DNA from: Rhizomys pruinosus
Lineage: Eukaryota; Chordata; Mammalia; Rodentia; Spalacidae
Reading direction: 5' to 3'
Length of the DNA: 64,000 nucleotides
NCBI GenBank assembly: GCA_009823505.1
Contig: VZQC01007982.1
Span: 4,907,673 to 4,971,672 of the forward strand
Positions 31,227 to 41,940 of this stretch are shown in pieces. Within the stretch, counting starts at the first letter, position 1, and each line of letters starts with the position of its first letter. The notes beneath the pieces were generated by a model that was not told where the DNA came from, did no database searches, and worked only from the letters and a program-made list of their open reading frames with translations. The position numbers were made by a program, and so were the translations under genes.

Positions 31227-32224
31227 TGCCCCCCACCTCTACAAACCATCTAGACTCGCTTCAGATTATCCTTCCATGAGTTAGCCTAAAAACCTCTATT
31301 TATTTTGTCTTCCTATGGCAAATTTCAGGAATCTAGAAGCTTCTGTTCAGTATGAAAATTACAGAAACTATTCATTTTCCAACTAAATGTGACCCCTTTT
31401 AGTGCTCTGGTGAGGTCATGGGGTATTCATTTCCTTTTGACTGTAAGGGTTAGCTTTGAAGTTAACAGAACTATGCCCAGAGGAGCCATTGGGAAGGACA
31501 GGGAGGGCTGGCTTAGGATCCACATCTCATTTTCAAGGGGCTGCCCTGTTCTTGCTGAGCCTTTCCTGTATCTTAGCCTCCATCAGCAGCTCTCTTTTAA
31601 GCTCTTCTTGGAGAGGGAGCTCTTGTTCCTCTCTTCCAGTCCTATGCCTCAGAATTTATAGACTTGCCTTTCTGGGGTTTGCTGGCTTCCTACAGACTTG
31701 TTTTTTGTTTTTTAAATGACTAGTTTTCTAATACGCCCTTAACTTTCAGCTGTGGTAGCCCTGTCCTTATTTTCTATTTCCACACATTTCTCATGCTGCA
31801 GAATCTCCAAGGCTTTGGTTTTAGGGCAGTTGGGTTCAGAATTGTAGCTTAAGCACTCTTTAGATTTCTATGGTTTGTCCCTCAATTAAAATACTCATGC
31901 TCTTTGCCCTCAATTAACAAATCACTGGGCCTGCTTAACAATAAAATATATCCAGTTGCTGTATTTATTATCTGTAATTAGGAAGTAAGCGGGTGCACAG
32001 TCCTGGTGACACTAATGTTAGACCACTCTTTGTTGGAGAGAGGGAGGAAAAGCAGGTAGTCCAGCATAATTGCACTGCAAACCCAAGACCTGTGCTCTGT
32101 AAGAGAAGAGTCCTTCTCATCTTTATGTTCATTGGCTGGGATGCCCAAAAGAGATTAGCAAGATAAAGCATTTCCATATATATAATATAAGCTTTATGCA
32201 ACATGGAAGTCTTTATAAAATAAT
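31227..32224. other. Long repeat-free stretch
   Basis: About 1 kb with no SINE, LTR or L1 signature, AT-rich, with TTAAT/ATTA cores around 31880-31980. No exon is supported. A plain candidate for conserved non-coding DNA by repeat absence alone. Confidence 0.35.
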
Positions 32225-32652
32225 GAAGACCTGGGCTGGCAAGATGGCTCAGCAGATAAGGATGCCTGCTACCAAGCCTGACGTTCTGAGTTTGTTTGAT
32301 CCCTGGGACCTATTAGGTTATAAAAAGGGCCGGGCACCCCAGTAAAAGGCACATGAGGCTTAAGTCACGCCAGGAACATGATTTAGTTCCCTGTGGGTTA
32401 CCAGCTAGGGCCGCCTATAGACACGTGGTGGAACACAGCAGCATGGCAGGCAGAGAGAGATGGTGCCTGGGGCCCACCCACTTATAGCCATGGGGCGGGT
32501 CCTCAGGTACAGAGGAAGTGGTCAGAAGATTGACAGCATCTGGAGGAAGTGGGCGGCTATGTCCCTTGGGATTAGAATCCTACTAGGTAAAAGGGGAGAA
32601 CAGACTCCTGCAAGTTGTTCTCTGACCTCCACAGAAGTGCTGTGACACAGGT

Positions 32653-32683
<31 letters not shown>

Positions 32684-32695
32684 CTAAGTAAATAA
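32225..32695 (+). mobile_element. B2/B3-class SINE split by an LTR
   Basis: Head 'gggctggcaagatggctcag' (32233) and 3' part 'gagaacagactcctgcaagt' to a (CA)n tail (32655-32682) are one SINE with an LTR in the middle. Confidence 0.78.
32311..32580 (-). mobile_element. LTR, small family member 2, inside a SINE
   Basis: Homologous to 33459-33774 along most of its length ('aaaggcacatgaggcttaag', 'cccacttatagccatgggg'). The right end is degraded, so no duplication could be confirmed. Confidence 0.75.
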
Positions 32696-32739
32696 AAATA
32701 TGATAAATTTTCTGAAATGACCTGATGAGCAACTGTAAA

Positions 32740-32915
32740 GACCAGAGGTAAGATCCTTGGTACCCCCATAAGAACTGGACATAACCATGCATGTCTGTAA
32801 CCCTGTTACAGGGCTGGAAGTCAAAGACCAGTGGATCCCCAGCGCTCACTGGCCAGACAGCCTAGCCAATTGGTGAGCTCTGGGTTCAGTGAGAGACCCT
32901 GACCCAGAGACTAAT
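32740..32915 (+). mobile_element. B4-type SINE, 3' part
   Basis: 'ctgtaaccctgttacagggc', 'ccagacagcctagccaattg' and 'cagtgagagaccctgac' match the B4 body. Confidence 0.65.
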
Positions 32916-33039
32916 GTCTGAGTGGAGTATGGAAATGACTTTTCTGGGACCAAGTTAATCATACACTCTGAGATCATATAAAACTACATATTCAATCTGT
33001 TTTCCTAGGTACACTGAGCTTGTTTAAATTTAACTAGCA

Positions 33040-33255
33040 TTTTTTTTTAAGTTCTATTTTTTTTTTTAATTTTATGTGTATGAGCATATTACCTGCATGT
33101 GTGTAAGTGCACCAGTGTCATGTTAGGCCCTTGGAGGTAAGAAGAGGTGTCAGATCCCCTGGAACTGGAGTTATAGACAGTTGTTAGTTGCCGTGTGGGT
33201 GCTGGGAATTGAACCTTGGCCCTCTGAAAGAGCAGCCAGTGCTCTTAACTGCTGA
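33040..33255 (-). mobile_element. B2/B3-class SINE
   Basis: 'aattttatgtgtatgagcat', 'cccctggaactggagttata' and 'gctcttaactgctgagcata' in reverse orientation. Confidence 0.85.
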
Positions 33256-33458
33256 GCATAACTTTAATCTTAAACCATGTTTCCTATTGTAACTGTTATG
33301 TGCTTGACTCAGAACAATGTATGTGCTAGAGATGTGGTAATGAGGCCTAAGACGACCACTGAGAGCAGGATAACATTGGAAACAACATATTCCCTGCTAG
33401 TATGGGAAACAACACGTGGCCACAGGTTGACAATGTCTGTGGTTTTGTATGCTGTTCT

Positions 33459-33774
33459 TGTTAGGTTATAAAAAGGCTGTGCACCCCCCAGCCCCCATAT
33501 AAAAAGGCACATGAGGTTTAAGTCACTTGGGAACATGATTTACTTCCATGCGGAACTTCCAGAGCGAGCCCCCTGCAGGCACGTGGAGGAACAGGAGCTG
33601 GAACAGCGGCAGGGGCAGGGGCAGGGGCAGGGGCAAGATGGCGACTGGGGCCCACCCATTTATAGCCATGGGGAGGGGCCTCAGGTACAGGGGAAGAGGC
33701 CAGAAGATTGACAGCCTCTGGAGGAAATGGGCATCTGTGTTTCCCTTGGAATTCTGGGAAGCCCAGATCTAACA
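33459..33774 (-). mobile_element. Solo LTR, small family member 3, exact TSD
   Basis: 316 bp, TGTTAGATC... on the minus strand, exact GTTCT at 33454-33458 and 33775-33779. Minus strand has CTATAAAT (near 33659-33666). A GGGGCA tandem run lies at about 33604-33634, followed by the YY1-like 'aagatggcgac'. Confidence 0.88.
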
Positions 33775-34167
33775 GTTCTGGGTCAGTAAGAGTAGAAGAG
33801 TAACTTCTTTCCTTGTAAACTCTGGTTAAAGATTCTTGAAGACAAAGTTCCTCATTTCTTCCCCATCCCCGACTGACTTGCTGCTCAGTACATATGAGGA
33901 GGTCCTTTGTTCAGCAGCACAGGGCAGAAGAAATCAGAATTCCTCAGACCAGATCAGTCTCCCTCTTTTTGGTTAAAGACTCAAGAGGTAGTTTCTCTTT
34001 TGTGTAGCACTGCCACAGTGGACAGTGATAGTGGAAGATACCTGATATCAACCTCTGGCTTCCATGTGCACATACACACATGGCTATACACACACATACA
34101 CTGTGTAACACACATACACACAGAGGAAAAAAGGCTCAATGAATAAACAGTCAAATGTCAATGTTCT

Positions 34168-34621
34168 GGATGGGATATGAAGTGTCCCCCATAGGCTCAT
34201 GTATTGAAAGCTTGGTCCCCAGTTTATGGTGCTACTGAATTGCCCATGAGTCATGAGTGTGTTAACCTTATCAATGGAAGGATGAGTTCATACCTGAATG
34301 GATTATTAGGATATAGGGCTTAATTGGAGGAAATATGTGACTGGGGCCTTTAATGAGTCTTTCTTCTCCCTTCCTCCTCCCCCTCCTTCTCCTTTTCCTC
34401 TCTTCCTCTTCCTTTTTCTCCCCCCCTCTCTCTTGCTAACTGCCTTCAATGAGATGATCAATCAGCCTGCTCTGCCAAATTCTTCAACCATGATAGTCTA
34501 TCTTGCCTTAGGCCCTAAGCAGTGCAGTTAGTTAACTGTGAACTATAAAGCCTCTGAAGCTGTGAACCAAGTAAGTTTATCTCAAGTATTTTGTAACAGT
34601 GACAGCAAGCTATCTAATATA
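34168..34621 (+). mobile_element. Old MaLR LTR (MLT1/MST-like)
   Basis: 'ggatatgaagtgtcccccat' ... 'gtgaaccaagtaagtttatc' ... 'acagcaagctatctaatata'. A C/T-rich block (34360-34435) is typical of this LTR class. Confidence 0.7.
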
Positions 34622-34636
34622 CCAAGGTGTTTTGTT

Positions 34637-34783
34637 TTTTTCTTTTTGAGACAGGGTCTCTCTGTAGCCCCAGCTGTCCTGGGACTCACTATGTAGACCA
34701 GGCTGGACTTGAACTCACAAAGAATCGCCTGCCTCTGCCTCCCAAGTGCTGGGATTAAAGGTATGTGCCACCACAGCTGGCAC
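34637..34783 (-). mobile_element. B1 SINE
   Basis: Complete reverse copy. It forms an inverted pair with the plus-strand B1 45 bp to the right. Confidence 0.92.
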
Positions 34784-34825
34784 CAAGAATTTTTTAGACT
34801 ATGTTTGATAAAAAATGCAAAGCCT

Positions 34826-34990
34826 GCCAGGCGTGGTGGGGCATGCTTTTAATCCTAGCACTTGGGAGGCAGAGGCAGGCGGATCTTTGTGAGTTCAAGG
34901 CCAGCCTGGTCTACAGAGCGAGTTCCAGGACAGCTGGGGCTACAGGGAGACCCTGTCTCGAAAAGACAAAAAAAAAATAATTATAAAAAA
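34826..34990 (+). mobile_element. B1 SINE
   Basis: Complete young-looking copy. Target duplication 'aatgcaaagcc' at about 34815-34825 and 34994-35004. Confidence 0.93.
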
Positions 34991-35348
34991 AGAATGCAAA
35001 GCCAAGGAGAAAAGAGTAACATCTAATGGTAATGAACTAAGGAAAGGTTACCAAGCCCTGTCTAGATTCTTGTCATCTTATTTGATTCTCCCTTCCCCTA
35101 AGTATAGAAAAGGAACCTCTTTAGAGAGGGTCTCATATCCTGCTTCTTCAGTCTTCTCAGATCTCTTCAGCTTAAAATAGTCAATACACCAATGTCCTAG
35201 ATTTGGGGGTGTTACTTCCTGAAATCTGTCATCCACAAGTAAATCTCCCAAACTAATGTATCAATGACAGCTTCAAGGCAATACCCACACTGTCATTTAG
35301 AGCTAAGTGAACTTGCTTTGACCTCACATGAAGCTACCAACCTCGCTT

Positions 35349-35600
35349 TTCTTTTTTTTTTTTATTAATTTTATTTATTTCTGTATGTGTATGAATGTAC
35401 TGCCTGCATGCAAGTTTGTGCACCTGTGTTGTGCAATGCCGCGGAGGTCAGAAGAGGGTGTCGGATTCCCCTGGAACTGGAGTTCTCCTGGAATTGGAGT
35501 TTCAGACAGTTCTCGGCCGCCATGTGGGTGCTGGGGATCGAACCCGGGTCCTCTGTAAGAGTGGTCGGCACTCTTAACTGCTAGGCCATCTCTCCAGCCC
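35349..35600 (-). mobile_element. Young B2 SINE
   Basis: Full-length reverse copy with the 17-bp internal duplication. Flanks 'caacctc[g/c]cttttc' form the target duplication. Confidence 0.93.
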
Positions 35601-35754
35601 TCAACCTCCCTTTTCAAAGTGTATGATCTTTCTTGAAAATACCCAGCCTGTTCCATGCTCACACTTGATCCAGGCCCCTCTGCTCCCTGGCAAAGGCAGA
35701 GGTCCAAATGCTGGCCTTGGCTGGTGCTATTGGTTTTGTGTTGTTGTATATTAG

Positions 35755-35873
35755 CTTTGGTGGGTCAGGGTCTCTCACTATGTAGCCCAGGCTTGCCTTA
35801 AATTTTCAATGCTCTTGCCTCTACCTCCCCAGTGCTAGTATTACTGGCATTCACCACCATACCTGGCTGCTGC
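35755..35873 (-). mobile_element. Old B1-like SINE
   Basis: 'cagggtctctcactatgtag' to 'ccaccatacctggctg', strongly diverged. Confidence 0.7.
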
Positions 35874-36635
35874 TTCCGTTTTCTAATCACTGGAGACAGC
35901 ATCGCTGAGTTCGCTCACACTGTCCAGATTCTACCCTGCACCACAATGCATTCTCCATTCTGTCTTTCCCTGTCTAGGCAGTTCAGATGACAACCTCTTA
36001 ACTACATTGACAGCCTTTTGGGTGGGGACTGTTGTAAAACAATACAGGTCTCTTTCCCTCTTTACTCAGAAAAATGAATGTCTTTTGTGGTCTAAAGAAA
36101 ATTAGCAGCAGCTGAAAGTGGAATTTTAATGACACTAAAACCTAATTGTTATGCAGCTTTAAGTTTAAATCCTACCTCCTCTCCACAAGTTCCTATTAAT
36201 TCATCAGCTAAATAATGTGGCTGCCGCTAAAGATTCTGACATCTAATTCTCTGCCTCTGCATCTTTATTGCCAGGGTGAAAAATACTTTGTCTTTTTACT
36301 TTCATTTTTAAAAACAAGCATAATGAAAATATAAAATATTGTTTAGGATTTATCTAAGGCGATGTGGCAGCTTCTTTGAGAAATGGTTCAAAGGGGAGAT
36401 ATGAATCAAATTCAGAAGTCGTCTCTTTTAGTTTAAATCACTATTTGAGTAAGTGGGGGCTGATTGGTCAGGGATATGATCTCTATATTTTAAACTATGA
36501 TCCATAGCCATTAATTTTTTTTTTAATGGAATGAGTAATTTTTGAGATGTCAAAGGACTAGGAATTAGCCATGTAACCTCGAATGGGTTAGGCTTCCAAA
36601 ATATCCCACACATAGTAGGCTATTATTTCCATCTA
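35874..36635. other. Repeat-free stretch, possible conserved element
   Basis: No repeat signature from about 36000 to 36600. AT-rich with TAATTG, TTAATTCATC and AATAATGTGG motifs. No exons supported. Confidence 0.35.
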
Positions 36636-36988
36636 AGATGGTTTATTTTGTTTATCAGCTTGATTGGATTAGAAATGCCTAGTGAAGGACTGAGGGTCAT
36701 CTTTGGGCATGTCTGTGAGGATGTTTTCTAAGAGGATTAACAGAAAGTAAGGCCCACTCTGTGTATGAGAGCCCCATCCTGTGGGTTAGGTATCTGGACC
36801 TGTTTCTCTGAGATGCGAGGAGGTAAGGAGTCTGGGCTGCATGTTCCTGCCACCATGGAATCCCCTGCTGCTGTTCCTTTCCTACCGTGACTGACTGTAA
36901 CCCTTCAAACTGTGAGCCGAAATAAATCCATCTCTTAAGTTGCTTTTGTCAGGTATTTGATCACAGCAGCAAGAAAAGTAACTAATTT
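36636..36988 (+). mobile_element. MaLR-type LTR, old
   Basis: 'gggcatgtctgtgaggatgt', 'gtgagccgaaataaatccat' and 'gaaaagtaactaattt' give the same layout as 8270-8621. Confidence 0.72.
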
Positions 36989-37256
36989 GACATCTGAGGT
37001 CCAAACTTAACCACACAATTCTGATAGCTGCTCTTGGGAGGTGGTGGAGATGGCTTTGAGCATGGAAGTCATGTCCTATGATTGAATCACTAATGGGGGG
37101 AGCTACCAGGTGTGGCAAATACTGAAAGTCTGTCTAGGTCATTGGGATTCATCCCTATGAGAGAAGGTTCTCTGTGTGTGGTTTGTACAAGGATTTAATT
37201 CAATTTCGGTTAGACCACAGGGGCTCATTCCCAACCCAGTCAGACTGTGCCCAATA

Positions 37257-37447
37257 GCTTCAGTTGTCAGCTTGACACACTTCTGTAGAGGGAATCTCAG
37301 TTGGGAAGCTGCTTCCATTGGATTGCCCTTTGGCCATGGCTGTGAGGCATTTGCTTGATTGTTGAATAATATGGGAGGGCTCAGCCCATTGTGGGCAGTG
37401 CCACCCCTAGACAGGTTGTCCCGTATTGTATAAGAAAGGGGTTCTGA
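37257..37447 (+). mobile_element. MT-type LTR fragment
   Basis: 'tgtcagcttgacacacttct' to 'cattgtgggcagtgccaccc' matches the first half of the LTR at 13291. An L1 tail interrupts it at about 37447. Confidence 0.7.
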
Positions 37448-37886
37448 GATCAGGGATTTCCCAAGACCACCTGAAGCACAGGTAAATGGATGGAACTAGA
37501 AGATATTATGTTAAATGAAGTAACACAGTCCCAGAAAAACAAACAATGAATGGTATCCCTCATCTGTGTATGCTGGCGCCAATTACCTAGTAGTATTTCG
37601 TGTGTAGGGCTCCTTGAGCTTTTGTCTAAGTAGTTGGGAGTGGCACATATTGGAAAGAACAACAACAACAACAACAACAACAGCAGAAAAGACTGTGTCA
37701 AAGAACTGACTGAAACTGTGAACTTCTGCTCAAAACAGTCAACTTCTAATATCGAGAATTTTGAGAAAGACTGAGAAAAAGATGAAAAACATATTTGGCA
37801 GAATGCATGAGCTCTGGTGGGGTGGGGGGGTAGAGAGGGGGACACGGGTCTGGATTTGATTTGTAACATAATCTTGCATATATATA

Positions 37887-37923
<37 letters not shown>

Positions 37924-37960
37924 AACATATATATATACATATGTATAAAACAATAAAAAA
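37448..37960 (+). mobile_element. L1 3' end, 5'-truncated, with TSD
   Basis: It contains the end of ORF2 ('gtaacacagtcccagaaaaa') and the 3' UTR with (AAC)n at 37660-37690, the G-rich tract, and a TA-rich end. 'aagaaagg[g/t]gttctg' flanks both sides (about 37432-37445 and 37960-37973). Confidence 0.88.
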
Positions 37961-38253
37961 AGAAAGGTGTTCTGTAGGAACTTGGAAAATAATGCTGAAA
38001 GAATTGTAGATGATGGAGACCTGTCTTCTGAAGTTTCAAGGGAAGCAAAGACTGGGCTGTTTGAATGATATTTTGAATTGAGAATCTGTGGTTTCTGGTC
38101 AGCTGGGGCTGAAGAATCAGCTATGGTTAAGTAAGAACCATTGAAGTAAAACCTTTGCTTTACTGGGACAATTGATGCTGATCAGCTGGGGCTGAAAAAC
38201 AATCTGTGAGTAATAAGAGATCAGCATCACTGAGGTGAAATCTTCTAGGAAGT

Positions 38254-38562
38254 TGTTGTCAGTCCCCCGGGCCTGCTGGGGAATTGGGTGGTCTGACCAT
38301 GAACAAAAGGGGGTGAGAGGCACAGAGTCATGACACAGACCCTGGGAATCAGGTGAATGCAGGCAGAAGGCGAGCTGCCATGGACTCATTTATTGGGGGC
38401 AAGGTTAGGGTTTATGTACTATTTGCATTCCACTCTCCTCTTAGTGCAGTCACTGTGTCACCTGGTGATTGGCCCAGGTCTGTGACTCAGCCGCTTGTTA
38501 GGTTGATGAGGGAAAGTTCTGTGCAGGCGCACTGTGTAATTCTCAGCACACTGGCTACTACA
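38254..38562 (-). repeat. 3' LTR of the ERVK provirus
   Basis: Minus-strand start TGTAGTAGCCAGTG, end CTGACAACA. Minus-strand AATAAA at 38389-38394 and GCCAATCACC near 38463-38472. It lacks a ~24-bp segment present in the other LTR. Confidence 0.85.
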
Positions 38563-38574
38563 TTTCCACCCTTT
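38563..38574 (-). other. Polypurine tract
   Basis: Minus strand AAAGGGTGGAAA directly before TGTAGTAG of the 3' LTR, the expected plus-strand primer. Confidence 0.75.
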
Positions 38575-38795
38575 GTATTTAATTTTGCATGAGGAGTGGT
38601 CCAAGTGGGAGTTCAGGTGCTGTGCCCGAGCCTTGTTGGCCCCACCTCTGGTATTCCGTGCCTCCCTTAGGTTTTGCAGAGTCTTACCAGTCACTGACTA
38701 ACAAGCTACCGAGGGAAGAGGCTGGGAGCAGTACTGCGGAGGGGAGAGACAAGCTCATTCCCATGAATTGTGGGTGGATGAGAGCCAGATGTGAA

Positions 38796-39404
38796 TCACC
38801 TCATCCAGAGTGGCTCGCGCAGAGTCCCTACTGACCATTGCTGAGGGGACCTGGGCTGTTGTTTTGTTGACCTGGCATTGGCTGCAGGCAAAGTGACACA
38901 GACACCTGAAGAGAAAAAGGCAGAGAAGGGCCAGGAGGCAGAGGACGCCCAGGGGACCAGTGTGGCAGGACCAAAAATGGACTTCAGCTTAGACCACACC
39001 TGTGAAACAAAGCTAGTATCAAACGCTATGACCTCAGGGTGGGTAGAGTTAAGGGAGACAATTTGAGAACCAAGGGTGTAGTTAATAAACTGCTGCCACC
39101 AGGGGCCTTTAATAATGTCACCAATAAAGCCCATTAGCTATCCCAGGCTGCCCTCTCCCACCCCTGGAGGCAAGAAACAAGGCTGGCCCAGGCCATTCTG
39201 CCATCAGTTCTCCACCCAAACCAGATGGAGGAGTACACATACCTTGGCCTCCTGAGTGCTGGGAGAGAGTTTGGAAAGATATTTTGAGGGTACCCAGGTT
39301 ACACCATTAAAATATTTATATTTCTGATTAGGCAAGTCAGAATAAGATTTTACTAAGTATGAAGGCTTAAGGGACTTACACCCTCCAAATAGGTTCTTAC
39401 CCAT
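38796..39404 (-). pseudogene. env-position remnant, unproven
   Basis: Two short minus-strand open stretches (38796-39134, 112 codons; 39204-39404, 66 codons) lie just upstream of the 3' LTR, where env would end. The first includes a WWQQ...NYTLGSQ region, loosely like a transmembrane-subunit ectodomain. No membrane span or complete domain is visible. They may equally be non-coding. Confidence 0.25.
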
Positions 39405-39994
39405 AAGATGAACTGAGGTTCCATAGTTTTAAAAAGACTCACACATCCAAAATATTATGAGCCTGGGGCGAGAGTGCTGCTCTAACATCTTGAAGTGATC
39501 ACGATTTTATATGATGCCTTCATCCAATGGAGGCTAAAAGCATGGAGTGACGTACAATTTTCATGAATTTGATTCACCCAGTTCTCTGAGACCAACTCTT
39601 CCTCAACACAAACACACAGCCTGCCATCCAGATCATCAAGGAGGGCACAGATCCAGAGAGGTCCCTTTTCCCCATGAGGAAGAGGGTAGGGAGGGGAACA
39701 GGTTCAAAAATTCTTTCAGAAACATAACAGAGCCCAAAAGCTGTTCTAGGCTGCTCTCCCTCAACCCTTGGAGGCAAAAGCCTATAATGCACCCCTGGAA
39801 GCCATGCAGCACCCCAACTGATCCAGGTGCCAGACCCCCAAATGGGTCTCTAGCAGAGACTGAAAGGTTGCCATGTGGGCACTCCAGAGAGCTCAGGAAT
39901 TCACCAAGCTCTAAAGACCTCCTCCCAAGCCACACCAGGATTCCTGATTAACTGCTGATGAAAATTTTACTAGGTAGTAAAAAGCACTTATCTC

Positions 39995-40137
39995 TGGTCC
40001 TTTGAGATAGAGTTTCCGCATAGCAGCTGGGTGGAAACTCACCAAAGAAAACCAGATGGGCTGACCTTGAGCTCACAAAGAACTGCCTGCCTCAGCCTCC
40101 CAAGGACTGGGATTAAAGGTGTGTGCCACCACACCCA
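39995..40137 (-). mobile_element. B1 SINE, diverged
   Basis: 'ctttgagatagagtttccgc' to 'gtgccaccacacccag' inside the ERVK interior. Confidence 0.82.
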
Positions 40138-40332
40138 GTCCAAGAATTCATTCCCAGCCCTGAAGGTGAGTTAGTATGCTAAATCAGGGATACATCCACC
40201 CAGAGAATCTGGCCCACAGAGGTCTCAAAAAAAGTAGATCATTTCAAAGCAAGTTACCTCATACAACCTTTTGAATGCAGACACAAACCAAAATGTCATC
40301 TTAGAAAATAGGATCCTTAAAAAGTCAACTCA

Positions 40333-40475
40333 TGCCAGGTGTGGTAGTGCACGCCTTTAATCCCAGCACTTGTGAGGCAGAGGTAGGTGGATCTCTGTGA
40401 GTTCAAGGCCAGCCTGGTCTACATAGCGAGCTCCAGGCCAGCTGGGAATAAAGGGAGACCCTGTCTCAAAAAAAA
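40333..40475 (+). mobile_element. B1 SINE
   Basis: 'gccaggtgtggtagtgcacg' to 'gaccctgtctcaaaa' with A tail, flanked by 'aaagtcaactca' copies. Confidence 0.92.
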
Positions 40476-40690
40476 AAAAGTCAACTCAGAGGCTAATTCC
40501 TATAAAAAATTACCACCTGTTGTGAAGCACTTGATAGACTCAGAGACAATAAGTTTACAGATGTCTATAGTATCCAAATTTTAGGCCTTTAAATGCATTT
40601 TTAAATATCCATATTTTAAAGTTTGCACATGCGTATCTCGTCTGACATGCCAAAACGAATGATTCTGTGCACATAAAGAATAGAAACTTG

Positions 40691-40948
40691 GGGCTGGAGA
40701 GATAGCCTAGCGGTTAAGAGCACCGACGCTCTTGCAGAGGACCCGGGTTCGATCCCCAGCACCCACATGGCGGCTAAGAACCGTCTGTAACTCCAATTCC
40801 AGGAGAACTCCAGTTCCAGGGGAATCCGAGACCCTCTTCTGACCTCCGCAGCATTGCACGACACGGGTGCACAGACCTGCATGCAGACAGTACATTCATA
40901 CACATACAAAAATAAATAAATAATAATAAAAAAAAATTATAAAAAAAA
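40691..40948 (+). mobile_element. Young B2 SINE
   Basis: Full length with the 17-bp duplication. Target duplication 'aagaatagaaacttg' at 40676-40690 and 40949-40963. Confidence 0.94.
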
Positions 40949-41336
40949 AGAATAGAAACTTGAAGTGGCAACTTTGACAGAACCAACATGAGACAGTTAT
41001 AATGACTGAATTACAAACACAAACAAAAACTTAGATGCATGCTTAGACACACGGAAGAATAGTTACTATAAACACAAGACATAGTCAGGTGAAGAGAGGA
41101 AATGCTGCACACATTGAGCCAACACACTGTTGGTCCTGGAACCAAAAATCTGGACCCCTTACCCAGATTACAAATCACTGAGGTGAACCCTGTGTTTCCA
41201 CTCTACCAGTGGAGAGTTGGGGCGTCCCCCATCTCTGCGCTCAAGGAGCAATACTGCATCCAGTTTCTCCTAACCAAGTGCCCCAGACCAGAAACTCAAG
41301 TGAAAGTAAAAAGAAAAAAAAATAATAATTGAGCTC

Positions 41337-41756
41337 TTACCCAAAAGACATGGCCAGCCGAAGGAGATGTCTGTAGTCCTTCCGATGGGAGAGAGCTTCC
41401 TGGGCCCCTCTCCAAGGGTATATTGGTGGGGGGTGAATGAGTATCCCTAGCAAGGGCAACTGAAGAGAGTTTTGGGGGTCGTGATGGGGGGAACCTTCCT
41501 CGTCCTGGTGAAAGTTGGGGACACAGGGCAGGGCCAACTTCTCAGTGTTCTTGTGGCAGGCTGAGTTATGCTTACACAGAACATCCTCCACTGAGGAGCC
41601 CTTAAAGCTCCCAATTATGGCGAGGAGGGGTAATGCAAATGGCCTCTTCCCAAATGAATCCAAATACCAGGATTTCACTTTAAGGCCACAGGTCTGCAGG
41701 AGAGCCTTTAGGGCATCCATCTGTGGCTCCCGAATGTGGGGAGGACTATTATCCAT
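41337..41756 (-). pseudogene. gag-position open frame, unproven
   Basis: A 139-codon minus-strand frame lies about 200 bp inside the L1 insertion site, where gag should start. Its residues ~13-35 contain DALKALLQTCGLKVK, reminiscent of the first helices of betaretroviral matrix proteins. No capsid major-homology region or zinc knuckle follows, so any gag is broken. Low certainty. Confidence 0.3.
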
Positions 41757-41940
41757 GAGGGCAGGAAATGAGAAGGGAGGAGAGGCATGTGTGGGGGTGT
41801 GGGGGCCAGGTGCTCACCTTGCACAGCCAAAAGAACAAAGAACACAAAAGGGGACCTACTCACTGATCAAGGGAGGGGGTGCTTTGCCAACACCGGTGGT
41901 GGGGGTGGGGGCTGGGGGCTGTTGTTGAAAAACCACATTG

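Noticed and set aside
37450..37953. 167-codon minus-strand frame
   Set aside because: It is antisense to an L1 3' UTR and consists largely of simple-sequence translation.
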